From: Petrolisthes cinctipes
Lineage: Eukaryota > Arthropoda > Malacostraca > Decapoda > Porcellanidae
Direction of reading: 5' to 3'
DNA: 64,000 nt
Assembly: GCA_033782935.1 (NCBI GenBank)
Contig: JAWQEG010000084.1
Span: forward strand, 744,001-808,000
The position numbers were made by a program, and so were the translations under genes. The notes below the pieces were generated by a model. The model saw nothing but the letters and a program-made list of their open reading frames with translations. It was not told where the DNA came from and made no database searches. Of the stretch, positions 23,711-35,308 are shown one piece after another (position 1 is the stretch's first letter; every line of letters starts with the position of its first letter).

Positions 23711-26698
23711 CTGTACATGCCTACTCCGTGTTAGAGTATTTTCAAAATACATGCTTAAAACATACTGAAAATCGATCTTTTAGGTGCACAAAAGTCGATA
23801 TGTGCATGCATCTTCTGTACCCGTTTATATCTCAAATTCTGGCCCTAAACACCCGAAAATTCGATATTTTGGGGTCCCATAAGCGATCTGTACATGCCTA
23901 CTCCGTGTTAGAGTATTTTCAAAGTTCAGGCCCAAAACATGCTGAAAATCGATATTTTTGGTGCCCAAAGTCAATATGTGCATGTATCTTCTATACCCGT
24001 TTATATCTCAAATTCAGGCTCAAAAAACACCCGAAAATTCAATATTTTGGGGTCCCAGAAGCAATCTGTACATGCCTACTCAGTGCTAGAATATTTTCAA
24101 AATATAGGCTAAAAAGATGCTAAAAATCGATCTTTTAGGTGCAAAAAAGTCAATATCTCAAATTCAGTCCCAAAACACCCGAAAATTCGATATTTAGGGG
24201 TCCCAGAACCGATCTGTACATGCCTACTCCGTGTTAGAGTATTTTCAAAATACATGCTCAAAACATACTGAAAATCGATCTTTTAGGTGCACAAAAGTCG
24301 ATATGTGCATGCATCTTCAGTACTCGTTTATATCTCAAATTCAGGCTCAAAACACCCGAAAATTCAATATTTTGGGGTCCCAGAAGCAATCTGTACATGC
24401 CTACTCAGTGTTAGAGTATTTTCTAAATTCAGGCCCAAAACATGCTGAAATTCGATGTTTTTGGTGCCCAAAGTCAATATGTGCATGTATCTTCTGTACC
24501 CGTTTATATCTCAAATTCAGGCTCAAAACACCCGAAAATTCAATATTTTGAGGTCCCAGAAGCAATCTGAACAGTGCTAGAATATTTTCAAAATATAGGC
24601 TAAAAACATGCTAAAAATCGATCTTTTAGGTGCCAAAAAGTCGATATCTCAAATTCAGTCCCAAAACACCCGAAAATTCGATATTTAGGGGTCCCAGAAG
24701 CGATCTGTACATGCCTACTCCGTGTTAGAGTATTTTCAAAATTCATGCTCAAAACATACTGAAAATCGATCTTTTAGGTGCACAAAAGTCGATATGTGCA
24801 TGTATATTCAGTACCCGTTTATATCTCAAATTCAGGCTCAAAACACCCGAAAATTCAATATTTTGGGGTCCCAGAAGCAATCTGTACATGCCTACTCAGT
24901 GTTAGAGTATTTTCAAAATACAGGCCCAAAACATGCTGAAAATCGATATTTTAGATGCCCAAAGTCAATATGTGCATGTATCTTCTGTACCCGTTTATAT
25001 CTCAAATTCAGGCTCAAAACACCCGAAAATTCAATATTTTGGGGTCCCAGAAGCAATCTGTACAGTGCTAGAATATTTTCAAAATATAGGCTAAAAACAT
25101 GCTAAAAATCGATCTTTTAGGTGCCAAAAAGTCGATATCTCAAATTCAGTCCCAAAACACCCGAAAATTCGATATTTAGGGGTCCCAGAAGCGATCTGTA
25201 CATGCCTACTCCGTGTTAGAGTATTTTCAAAATACATGCTCAAAACATACTGAAAATCGATCTTTTAGGTGCACAAAAGTCGATATGTGCATGCATCTTC
25301 AGTACCCGTTTATATCTCAAATTCTGGCCCTAAACACCCGAAAATTCGATATTTTGGGGTCCCAGAAGCGATCTGTACATGCCTACTCGATGTTAGAGTA
25401 TTTTCAAAATACAGGCCCAAAACATGCTGAAAATCGATATTTTAGATGCCCAAAGTCAATATGTGCATGTATCTTCTGTACCCGTTTATATCTCAAATTC
25501 AGGCTCAAAACACCCGAAAATTCAATATTTTGGGGTCCCAGAAGCAATCTGTACATGCCTACACAGTGCTAGAATATTTTCAAAATATAGGCTAAAAACA
25601 TGCTAAAAATCGACATTTTAGATGCCAAAAAATCGATATCTCAAATTCAGTCCCAAAACACCCGAAAATTCGATATTTAGAGGTCCCAGAAGGTATCTGT
25701 ACATGCCTACTCCGTGTTAGAGTATTTTCAAAATACAGGCCAAAAACATACTGAAAATCGATCTTTTAGGTGCCCAAAAGTCGATATGTGCATGCATCTT
25801 CTGTACCCGTTTATATCTCAAATTCTGGCCCTAAACACCCGAAAATTCGATATTTTGGGGTCCCAGAAGCGATCTGTACATGCCTACTCCATGTTAGAGT
25901 ATTTTCTAAATTCAGGCCCAAAACATGCTGAAAATCGATATTTTTGGTGCCCAAAGTCAATATGTGCATGTATCTTCTGTACCCGTTTATATCTCAAATT
26001 CAGGCTCAAAACACCCGAAAATTCAATATTTTGGGGTCCCAGAAGCAATCTGTACATGCCTACTCAGTGCTAGAATATTTTCAAAATATAGGCTAAAAAC
26101 ATGCTAAAAATCGATCTTTTAGGTGCCAAAAAGTCGATATCTCAAATTCAGTCCCAAAACACCCGAAAATTCGATATTTAGGGGTCCCAGAAGCGATCTG
26201 TACATGCCTACTCCGTGTTAGAGTATTTTCAAAATACATGCTCAAAACATACTGAAAATCGATCTTTAAGGTGCACAAAAGTCGATATGTGCATGCATCT
26301 TCAGTACCCGTTTATATCTCAAATTCAGGCTCAAAACACCCGAAAATTCAATATATTGGGGTCCCAGAAGCAATCTGTACATGCCTACTCAGTGTTAGAG
26401 TATTTTCAAAATACAGGCCCAAAACATGCTGAAAATCGATATTTTAGATGCCCAAAGTCAATATGTGCATGTATCATCTGTACCCGTTTATATCTCAAAT
26501 TCAGGCTCAAAACACTCGAAAATTCAATATTTTGGGGTCCCAGAAGCAATCTGTACATGCCTACACAGTGCTAGAATATTTTCAAAATATAGGCTAAAAA
26601 CATGCTAAAAATCGACATTTTAGGTGCCAAAAAAACGATATCTCAAATTCAGTCCCAAAACACCCGAAAATTCGATATTTAGAGGTTCCAGAAGGTAT
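23711..26698 (+). repeat. Six trimers
   Basis: Units start at 23711 (503), 24214 (491), 24705 (491), 25196 (501), 25697 (501) and 26198 (501). The first has two extra A in CTCAAAAAACACCC. The second has TTCAGTACTCGTTTA and an A2-B1 combination. The fourth combines an A2 start with an A1-type 3' end and then B2, joined at CTACTCGATGTTAG. Confidence 0.86.
25697..25873 (+). repeat. Type example of monomer A1 (177 bp)
   Basis: This is a clean A1 copy. From the 5' end it has CTGTACATGCCTACTCCGTG (1-20), the dyad GTATTTTCAAAATAC (26-40), CAGGCCAAAAACATACTG (39-56), GAAAATCGATCTTTTAGG (57-74), TGCCCAAAAGTCGATATG (75-92), TGCATGCATCTTCTGTAC (93-110), CCCGTTTATATCTC (110-123), TTCTGGCCCTAAACACCC (127-144), GAAAATTCGATATTTTGGGG (145-164) and TCCCAGAAGCGAT (165-177). 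It carries seven CpG sites. The length is exactly 59 codons, so open frames run on by chance from A to A. A1 normally follows a C1 monomer and precedes B1. Confidence 0.93.
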
Positions 26699-27374
26699 CT
26701 GTACATGCCTACTCCGTGTTAGAGTATTTTCAAAATACAGGCCAAAAACATACTGAAAATCGATCTTTTAGGTGCCCAAAAGTCGATATGTGCATGCATC
26801 TTCTGTACCCGTTTATATTTCAAATTCTGGCCCTAAACACCCGAAAATTTGATATTTAGGGGTCCCAGAAGCGATCTGTACATGCCTACTCCGTGTTAGA
26901 GTATTTTCAAAATACATGCTTAAAACATACTGAAAATCGATATTTTAGATGCCCAAAGTCAATATGTGCATGTATCTTCTGTACCCGTTTATATCTCAAA
27001 TTCAGGCTCAAAACACCCGAAAATTCAATATTTTGGGGTCCCAGAAGCAATCTGTACATGCCTACTCAGTGTTAGAGTACTTTCAAAATACAGGCCCAAA
27101 ACATGCTGAAAATCGATATTTTAGATGCCCAAAGTCAATATGTGCATGTATCTTCTGTACCCGTTTATATCTCAAATTCAGGCTCAAAACACCCGAAAAT
27201 TCAATATTTTGGGGTCCCAGAAGCAATCTGTACATGCCTACACAGTGCTAGAATATTTTCAAAATATAGGCTAAAAACATGCTAAAAATCGACATTTTAG
27301 ATGCCAAAAAATCGATATCTCAAATTCAGTCCCAAAACACCCGAAAATTCGATATATAGAGGTCCCAGAAGGAT
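26699..27374 (+). repeat. A1/C2 fusion monomer, then A2/B2 fusion, B2 and C1
   Basis: 26699-26875 is A1 with a C2-type 3' end (TTTGATATTTAGGGGTCCC), the same kind of fusion as at 11478. 26876-27051 starts as A2 (CATGCTTAAAACATACTG) and switches to B2 (ATATTTTAGATGCCC). A full B2 follows at 27052 and a C1 at 27228 that lacks one base (GAAGGATCTG). Confidence 0.85.
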
Positions 27375-29348
27375 CTGTACATGCCTACTCCGTGTTAGAG
27401 TATTTTCAAAATACAGGCCAAAAACATACTGAAAATCGAACTTTTAGGTGCCCAAAAGTCGATATGTGCATGCATCTTCTGTACCCGTTTATATCTCAAA
27501 TTCAGGCCCTAAACACCCGAAAATTCGATATTTTGGGGTCCCAGAAGCGATCTGTACATGCCTACTCCGTGTTAGAGTATTTTCAAAATTCAGGCCCAAA
27601 ACATTCTGAAAATCGATATTTTTGGTGCCCAAAGTCAATATGTGCATGTATCTTCTGTACCCGTTTATATCTCAAATTCAGGCTCAAAACACCCGAAAAT
27701 TCAATATTTTGGGGTCCCAGAAGCAATCTGTACTGTGCTAGAATATTTTCAAAATATAGGCTAAAAACATGCTAAAAATCGATCTTTTTAGTGCCAAAAA
27801 GTCGATATCTCAAATTCAGTCCCAAAACACCCGAAAATTCGATATTTAGGGGTCCCAGAAGCGATCTGTACATGCCTACTCCGTGTTAGAGTATTTTCAA
27901 AATACTTGCTCAAAACATACTGAAAATCGATCTTTTAGGTGCACAAAAGTCGATATGTGCATGCATCTTCAGTACCCGTTTATATCTCAAATTCAGGCTC
28001 AAAACACAAGAAAATTCAATATTTTGGGGTCCCAGAAGCAATCTGTACATGCCTACTCAGTGTTAGAGTATTTTCAAAATAAAGGCCCAAAACATGCTGA
28101 AAATCGATATTTTAGATGCCCAAAGTCAATATGTGCATGTATCTTCTGTACCCGTTTATATCTCAAATTCAGGCTCAAAAAACCCGAAAATTCAATATTT
28201 TGGGGTCCCAGAAGCAATCTGTACAGTGCTAGAATATTTTCAAAATATAGGCTAAAAACATGCTAAAAATCGATCTTTTAGGTGCCAAAAAGTCGATATC
28301 TCAAATTCAGTCCCAAAACACCCGAAAATTCGATATTTAGGGGTCCCAGAAGCGATCTGTACATGCCTACTCCGTGTTAGAGTATTTTCAAAATACATGC
28401 TCAAAACATACTGAAAATCGATCTTTTAGGTGCACAAAAGTCGATATGTGCATGCATCTTCAGTACCCGTTTATATCTCAAATTCTGGCCCTAAACACCC
28501 GAAAATTCGATATTTTGGGGTCCCAGAAGCGATCTGTACATGCCTACTCGGTGTTAGAGTATTTTCAAAATACAGGCCCAAAACATGCTGAAAATCGATA
28601 TTTTAGATGCCCAAAGTCAATATGTGCATGTATCTTCTGTACCCGTTTATATCTCAAATTCAGGCTCAAAACACCCGAAAATTCAATATTTTGGGGTCCC
28701 AGAAGCAATCTGTACATGCCTACACAGTGCTAGAATATTTTAAAAATATAGGCTAAAAACATGCTAAAAATCGACATTTTAGATGCCAAAAAATCGATAT
28801 CTCAAATTCAGTCCCAAAACACCCGAAAATTCGATATTTAGAGGTCCCAGAAGGTATCTGTACATGCCTACTCCGTGTTAGAGTATTTTCAAAATACAGG
28901 CCAAAAACATACTGAAAATCGATCTTTTAGGTGCCCAAAAGTCGATATGTGCATGCATCTTCTGTACCCGTTTATATCTCAAATTCTTGCCCTAAACACC
29001 CGAAAATTCAATATTTTGGGGTCCCAGAAGCGATCTGTACATGCCTACTCCGTGTTAGAGTATTTTCTAAATTCAGGCCCAAAACATGCTGAAAATCGAT
29101 GTTTTTGGTGCCCAAAGTCAATATGTGCATGTATCTTCTGTACCCGTTTATATCTCAAATTCAGGCTCAAAACACCCGAAAATTCAATATTTTGGGGTCC
29201 CAGAAGCAATCTGAACAGTGCTAGAATATTTTCAAAATATAGGCTAAAAACATGCTAAAAATCGATCTTTTAGGTGCCAAAAAGTCGATATCTCAAATTC
29301 AGTCCCAAAACACCCGAAAATTCGATATTTAGGGGTCCCAGAAGCGAT
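27375..29348 (+). repeat. Four trimers
   Basis: Units start at 27375 (491), 27866 (491), 28357 (501) and 28858 (491). The unit at 28357 combines an A2 start, an A1 3' half (CTGGCCCTAAAC) and B2, joined at CTACTCGGTGTTAG. It resembles the unit at 25196, 3161 bp upstream. Confidence 0.86.
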
Positions 29349-30025
29349 CTGTACATGCCTACTCCGTGTTAGAGTATTTTCAAAATTCATGCTCAAAACA
29401 TACTGAAAATCGATCTTTTAGGTGCACAAAAGTCGATATGTGCATGTATATTCAGTACCCGTTTATATCTCAAATTCAGGCTCAAAACACCCGAAAATTC
29501 GATATTTTGGGGTCCCAGAAGCAATCTGTACATGCCTACTCAGTGTTAGAGTATTTTCAAAATACAGGCCCAAAACATGCTGAAAATCGATATTTTAGAT
29601 GCCCAAAGTCAATATGTGCATGTATCTTCTGTACCCGTTTATATCTCAAATTCAGGCTCAAAACACCCGAAAATTCAATATTTTGGGGTCCCAGAAGCGA
29701 TCTGTACATGCCTACTCCGTGTTAGAGTATTTTCAAAATTCAGGCCCAAAACATGCTGAAAATCGATATTTTTGGTGCCCAAAGTCAATATGTGAATGTA
29801 TCTTCTGTACCCGTTTATATCTCAAATTCAGGCTCAAAACACCCGAAAATTCAATATTTTGGGGTCCTAGAAGCAATCTGTACATGCCTACTCAGTGCTA
29901 GAATATTTTCAAAATATAGGCTAAAAACATGCTAAAAATCGATCTTTTAGGTGCCAAAAAGTCGATATCTCAAATTAAGTCCCAAAAAACCCGAAAATTC
30001 GATATTTATGGGTCCCAGAAGCGAT
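29349..30025 (+). repeat. Tetramer A3-B2-B1-C2 (677 bp)
   Basis: Monomers start at 29349 (A3), 29526 (B2), 29702 (B1) and 29878 (C2). B1 has GTGAATGTATC. C2 has CTCAAATTAAGTCCC and AAAAAACCCG. The same B1 and C2 variants mark the tetramers at 36950 and 42402, so this is the first trace of the super-repeat that dominates the next 20 kb. Confidence 0.87.
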
Positions 30026-31234
30026 CTGTACATGCCTACTCCGTGTTAGAGTATTTTCAAAATACATGCTCAAAACATACTGAAAATCGATCTTTTAGGT
30101 GCACAAAAGTCGATATGTGCATGCATCTTCAGTACCCGTTTATATCTCAAATTCAGGCTCAAAACACCCTAAAATTCAATATTTTGGGGTCCCAGAAGCA
30201 ATCTGTACATGTCTACTCCTTGTTAGAGTATTTTCAAAATACAGGCCAAAAACATACTGAAAATCGATCTTTTAGGTGCCCAAAAGTCGATATGTGCATG
30301 CATCTTCTGTACCCGTTTATATCTCAAATTCTGGCCCTAAACACCCGAAAATTCGATATTTTGGGGTCCCAGAAGCAATCTGTACATGCCTACTCCGTGT
30401 TAGAGTATTTTCAAAATACAGGCCAAAAACATACTGAAAATCGATCTTTTAGGTGCCCAAAAGTCGATATGTGCATGCATCTTCTGTACCCGTTTATATC
30501 TCAAATTCTGGCCCTAAACACCCGAAAATTCGATATTTTGGGGTCCCAGAAGCGATCTGTACATGCCTACTCCGTGTTAGAGTATTTTCAAAATTCAGGC
30601 CCAAAACATGCTGAAAATCGATCTTTTAGGTGCACAAAAGTCGATATGTGCATGCATCTTCAGTAACCGTTTATATCTGAAATTCAGGCTCAAAACACCC
30701 GAAAATTCGATATTTTGGGGTCCCAGAAGCGATCTGTACATGCCTACTCCGTGTTAGAGTATTTTCAAAATACAGGCCAAAAACATACTGAAAATCGATC
30801 TTTTAGGTGCCCAAAAGTCGATATGTGCATGCATCTTCTGTACCCGTTTATATCTCAAATTCTGGCCCTAAACACCCGAAAATTCGATATTTTGGGGTCC
30901 CAGAAGCGATCTGTACATGCCTACTCCGTGTTAGAGTATTTTCAAAATTCAGGCCCAAAACATGCTGAAAATCGAAATTTTAGGTGCCCAAAGTCAATAT
31001 GTGCATGTATCTTCTGTACCCGTTTATATCTCAAATTCAGGCTCAAAACAACTGAAAATTCAATATTTTGGGGTCCCAGAAGCAATCTGTACATGCCTAC
31101 TCAGTGCTAGAATATTTTCAAAATATAGGCTAAAAACATGCTAAAAATCGATCTTTTAGGTGCCAAATAGTCGATATCTCAAATTCAGTCCCAAAACACC
31201 CGAAAATTCGATATTTAGGGGTCCCAGAAGCGAT
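30026..31234 (+). repeat. Heptamer A2-A1-A1-B1/A2-A1-B-C2 (1209 bp)
   Basis: Monomers start at 30026, 30203, 30380, 30557 (B1/A2 hybrid), 30734, 30911 (B) and 31087 (C2). The hybrid begins AAAATTCAGGCCCAAAACAT, continues with the A2 motif CGATCTTTTAGGTGCAC, and carries CAGTAACCGTTTATATC. The B monomer has ATCGAAATTTTAGGTGCC and CAAAACAACTGAAAATTC. These variants mark all five related multimers. A chance open frame of 245 codons runs through the in-phase A monomers and stops at the GTAACCG variant. Confidence 0.88.
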
Positions 31235-31884
31235 CTGTACATGCCTACTCCGTGTTAGAGTATTTTCAAAATACATGCTCAAAACATACTGAAAATCGAT
31301 CTTTTAGGTGCACAAAAGTCGATATGTGCATGCATCTTCAGTACCCGTTTATATCTCAAATTCAGGCTCAAAACACCCGAAAATTCAATATTTTGGGGTC
31401 CCAGAAGCAATCTGTACATGCCTACACAGTGCTAGAATATTTTCAAAATATAGGCTAAAAACATGCTAAAAATCGACATTTTAGGTGCCAAAAAATCGAT
31501 ATCTCAAATTCAGTCCCAAAACACCCGAAAATTCGATATTTAGGGGTCCCAGAAGCGATCTGTACATGCCTACTCCGTGTTAGAGTATTTTCAAAATACA
31601 TGCTCAAAACATACTGAAAATCGATCTTTTAGGTGCACAAAAGTCGATATGTGCATGCATCTTCAGTACCCGTTTATATCTCAAATTCAGGCTCAAAACA
31701 CCCGAAAATTCAATATTTTGGGGTCCCAGAAGCAATCTGTACATGCCTACACAGTGCTAGAATATTTTCAAAATATAGGCTAAAAACATGCTAAAAATCG
31801 ACATTTTAGGTGCCAAAAAATCGATATATCAAATTCAGTCCCAAAACACCCGAAAATTCGATATTTAGAGGTCCCAGAAGGTAT
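31235..31884 (+). repeat. Two A2-C1 dimers (325 bp each)
   Basis: Units start at 31235 and 31560 and are almost identical. This is the first tandem run of AC dimers. The first C1 has a C2-type end (TTTAGGGG, GAAGCGAT). The second ends TTTAGAGG, GAAGGTAT and has CGATATATCAAATTC. Confidence 0.88.
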
Positions 31885-34800
31885 CTGTACATGCCTACTC
31901 CGTGTTAGAGTATTTTCAAAATACAGGCCAAAAACATACTGAAAATCGATCTTTTAGGTGCCCAAAAGTCGATATGTGCATGCATCTTCTGTACCCGTTT
32001 ATATCTCAAATTCTGGTCCTAAACACCCGAAAATTCGATATTTTGGGGTCCCAGAAGCGATCTGTACATGCCTACTCCGTGTTAGAGTATTTTCAAAATT
32101 CAGGCCCAAAACATGCTGAAAATCGATATTTTTGGTGCCCAAAGTCAATATGTGCATGTATCTTCTGTACACGTTTATATCTCAAACTAAGGCTCAAAAC
32201 ACCCGAAAATTCAATATTTTGGGGTCCCAGAAGCAATCTGTACAGTGCTAGAATATTTTCAAAATATAGGCTAAAAACATGCTAAAAATCGATCTTTTAG
32301 GTGCCAAAAAGTCGATATCTCAAATTCAGTCCCAAAACACCCGAAAATTTGATATTTAGGGGTCCCAGAAGCGATCTGTACATGCCTACTCAGTGTTAGA
32401 GTATTTTCAAAATACATGCTCAAAACATACTGAAAATCGATCTTTTAGGTGCACAAAAGTCGATATGTGCATGCATCTTTAGTACCCGTTTATATCTCAA
32501 ATTCAGGCTCAAAACACCCGAAAATTCAATATTTTGGGGTCCCAGAAGCAATCTGTACATGCCTACACAGTGCTAGAATATTTTCAAAATATAGGCTAAA
32601 AACATGCTAAAAATCGACATTTTAGGTGCCAAAATATCGATATATCAAATTCAGTCCCAAAACACCCGAAAATTCGATATTTAGAGGTCCCAGAAGGTAT
32701 CTGTACATGCCTACTCCGTGTTAGAGTATTTTAAAAATACAGGCCAAAAACATACTGAAAATCGATCTTTTAGGTGCACAAAAGTCGATATGTGCATGCA
32801 TCTTCAGTACCCGTTTATATCTCAAATTCAGGCTCAAAACACCCGAAAATTCAATATTTTGGGGTCCCAGAAGCAATCTGTACATGCCTACACAGTGCTA
32901 GAATATTTTCAAAATATAGGCTAAAAACATGCTAAAAATCGACATTTTAGGTGCCAAAAAATCGATATCTCAAATTCAGTCCCAAAACACCCGAAAATTC
33001 GGTATTTAGAGGTCCCAGAAGGTATCTGTACATGCCTACTCCGTGTTAGAGTATTTTCAAAATACAGGCCAAAAACATACTGAAAATCGATCTTTTAGGT
33101 GCCCAAAAGTCGATATGTGCATGCATCTTCTGTACCCGTTTATATCTCAAATTCTGGCCCTAAACACCCGAAAATTCGATATTTTGGGGTCCCAGAAGCG
33201 ATCTGTACATGCCTACTCCGTGTTAGAGTATTTTCAAAATTCAGGCCCAAAACATGCTGAAAATCGATATTTTTGGTGCCCAAAGTCAATATGTGCATGT
33301 ATCTTCTGTACCCGTTTGTATCTCAAATTCAGGCTCAAAACACCCGAAAATTTAATATTTTGGGGTCCCAGAAGCAATCTGTACAGTGCTAGAATATTTT
33401 CAAAATATAGGCTAAAAACATGCTAAAAATCGATCTTTTAGGTGCCAAAAAGTCGATATCTCAAATTCAGTCCCAAAACACCCGAAAATTCGATATTTAG
33501 GGGTCCCAGAAGCGATCTGTACATGCCTACTCCGTGTTAGAGTATTTTCAAAATACAGGCCCAAAACATGCTGAAAATCGATCTTTTAGGTGCACAAAGT
33601 CAATATGTGCATGCATCTTCTGTACCCGTTTATATCTCAAATTCAGGCTCAAAACACCCGTAAATTCAATATTTTGGGGTCCCAGAAGCAATCTGTACAT
33701 GCCTACTCAGTGCTAGAATATTTTCAAAATATAGGCTAAAAACATGCTAAAAATCGGCATTTTAGGTGCCAAAAAATCGATATCTCAAATTCAGTCCCAA
33801 AACACCCGAAAATTCGATATTTAGAGGTCCCAGAAGGTATCTGTACATGTCTACTCCGTGTTAGAGTATTTTCAAAATACAGGCCAAAAACATACTGAAA
33901 ATCGATCTTTTAGGTGCCCAAAAGTCGATATGTGCATGCATCTTCTGTACCCGTTTATATCTCAAATTCTGGTCCTAAACACCCGAAAATTCGATATTTT
34001 GGGGTCCCAGAAGCGATCTGTACATGCCTACTCCGTGTTAGAGTATTTTCAAAATTCAGGCCCAAAACATGCTGAAAATCGATATTTTTGGTGCCCAAAG
34101 TCAATATGTGCATGTATCTTCTGTACACGTTTATATCTCAAACTAAGGCTCAAAACACCCGAAAATTCAATATTTTGGGGTCCCAGAAGCAATCTGTACA
34201 GTGCTAGAATATTTTCAAAATATAGGCTAAAAACATGCTAAAAATCGATCTTTTAGGTGCCAAAAAGTCGATATCTCAAATTCAGTCCCAAAACACCCGA
34301 AAATTTGATATTTAGGGGTCCCAGAAGCGATCTGTACATGCCTACTCAGTGTTAGAGTATTTTCAAAATACATGCTCAAAACATACTGAAAATCGATCTT
34401 TTAGGTGCACAAAAGTCGATATGTGCATGCATCTTTAGTACCCGTTTATATCTCAAATTCAGGCTCAAAACACCCGAAAATTCAATATTTTGGGGTCCCA
34501 GAAGCAATCTGTACATGCCTACACAGTGCTAGAATATTTTCAAAATATAGGCTAAAAACATGCTAAAAATCGACATTTTAGGTGCCAAAAAATCGATATA
34601 TCAAATTCAGTCCCAAAACACCCGAAAATTCGATATTTAGAGGTCCCAGAAGGTATCTGTACATGCCTACTCCGTGTTAGAGTATTTTAAAAATACAGGC
34701 CAAAAACATACTGAAAATCGATCTTTTAGGTGCACAAAAGTCGATATGTGCATGCATCTTCAGTACCCGTTTATATCTCAAATTCAGGCTCAAAACACCC

Positions 34801-35308
34801 GAAAATTCAATATTTTGGGGTCCCAGAAGCAATCTGTACATGCCTACACAGTGCTAGAATATTTTCAAAATATAGGCTAAAAACATGCTAAAAATCGACA
34901 TTTTAGGTGCCAAAAAATCGATATATCAAATTCAGTCCCAAAACACCCGAAAATTCGATATTTAGAGGTCCCAGAAGGTATCTGTACATGCCTACTCCGT
35001 GTTAGAGTATTTTCAAAATACATGCTCAAAACATACTGAAAATCGATCTTTTAGGTGCACAAAAGTCGATATGTGCATGCATCTTTTGTACCCGTTTATA
35101 TCTCAAATTCAGGCTCAAAACACCCTAAAATTCAATATTTTGGGGTCCCAGAAGCAATCTGTACATGCCTACACAGTGCTATAGAATATTTTCAAAATAT
35201 AGGCTAAAAACATGCTAAAAATCGACATTTTAGGTGCCAAAAAATCGATATATCAAATTCAGTCCCAAAACACCCGAAAATTCGGTATTTAGAGGTCCCA
35301 GAAGGTAT
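31885..35308 (+). repeat. Mosaic of 491-bp trimers and 325-bp dimers with a 1956-bp duplication
   Basis: Units start at 31885 (491), 32376 (325), 32701 (325), 33026 (491), 33517 (324), 33841 (491), 34332 (325), 34657 (325) and 34982 (327). 31885-33025 is repeated at 33841-34981, 1956 bp on. Both copies share CTCAAACTAAGGCTC, TGTACACGTTTATATC and AGTATTTTAAAAATACAGG. The unit at 33517 is an A/B hybrid (TAGGTGCACAAAGTCAATAT) with CACCCGTAAATTC. The last unit has a 2-bp insertion, GTGCTATAGAATATT. Confidence 0.87.
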
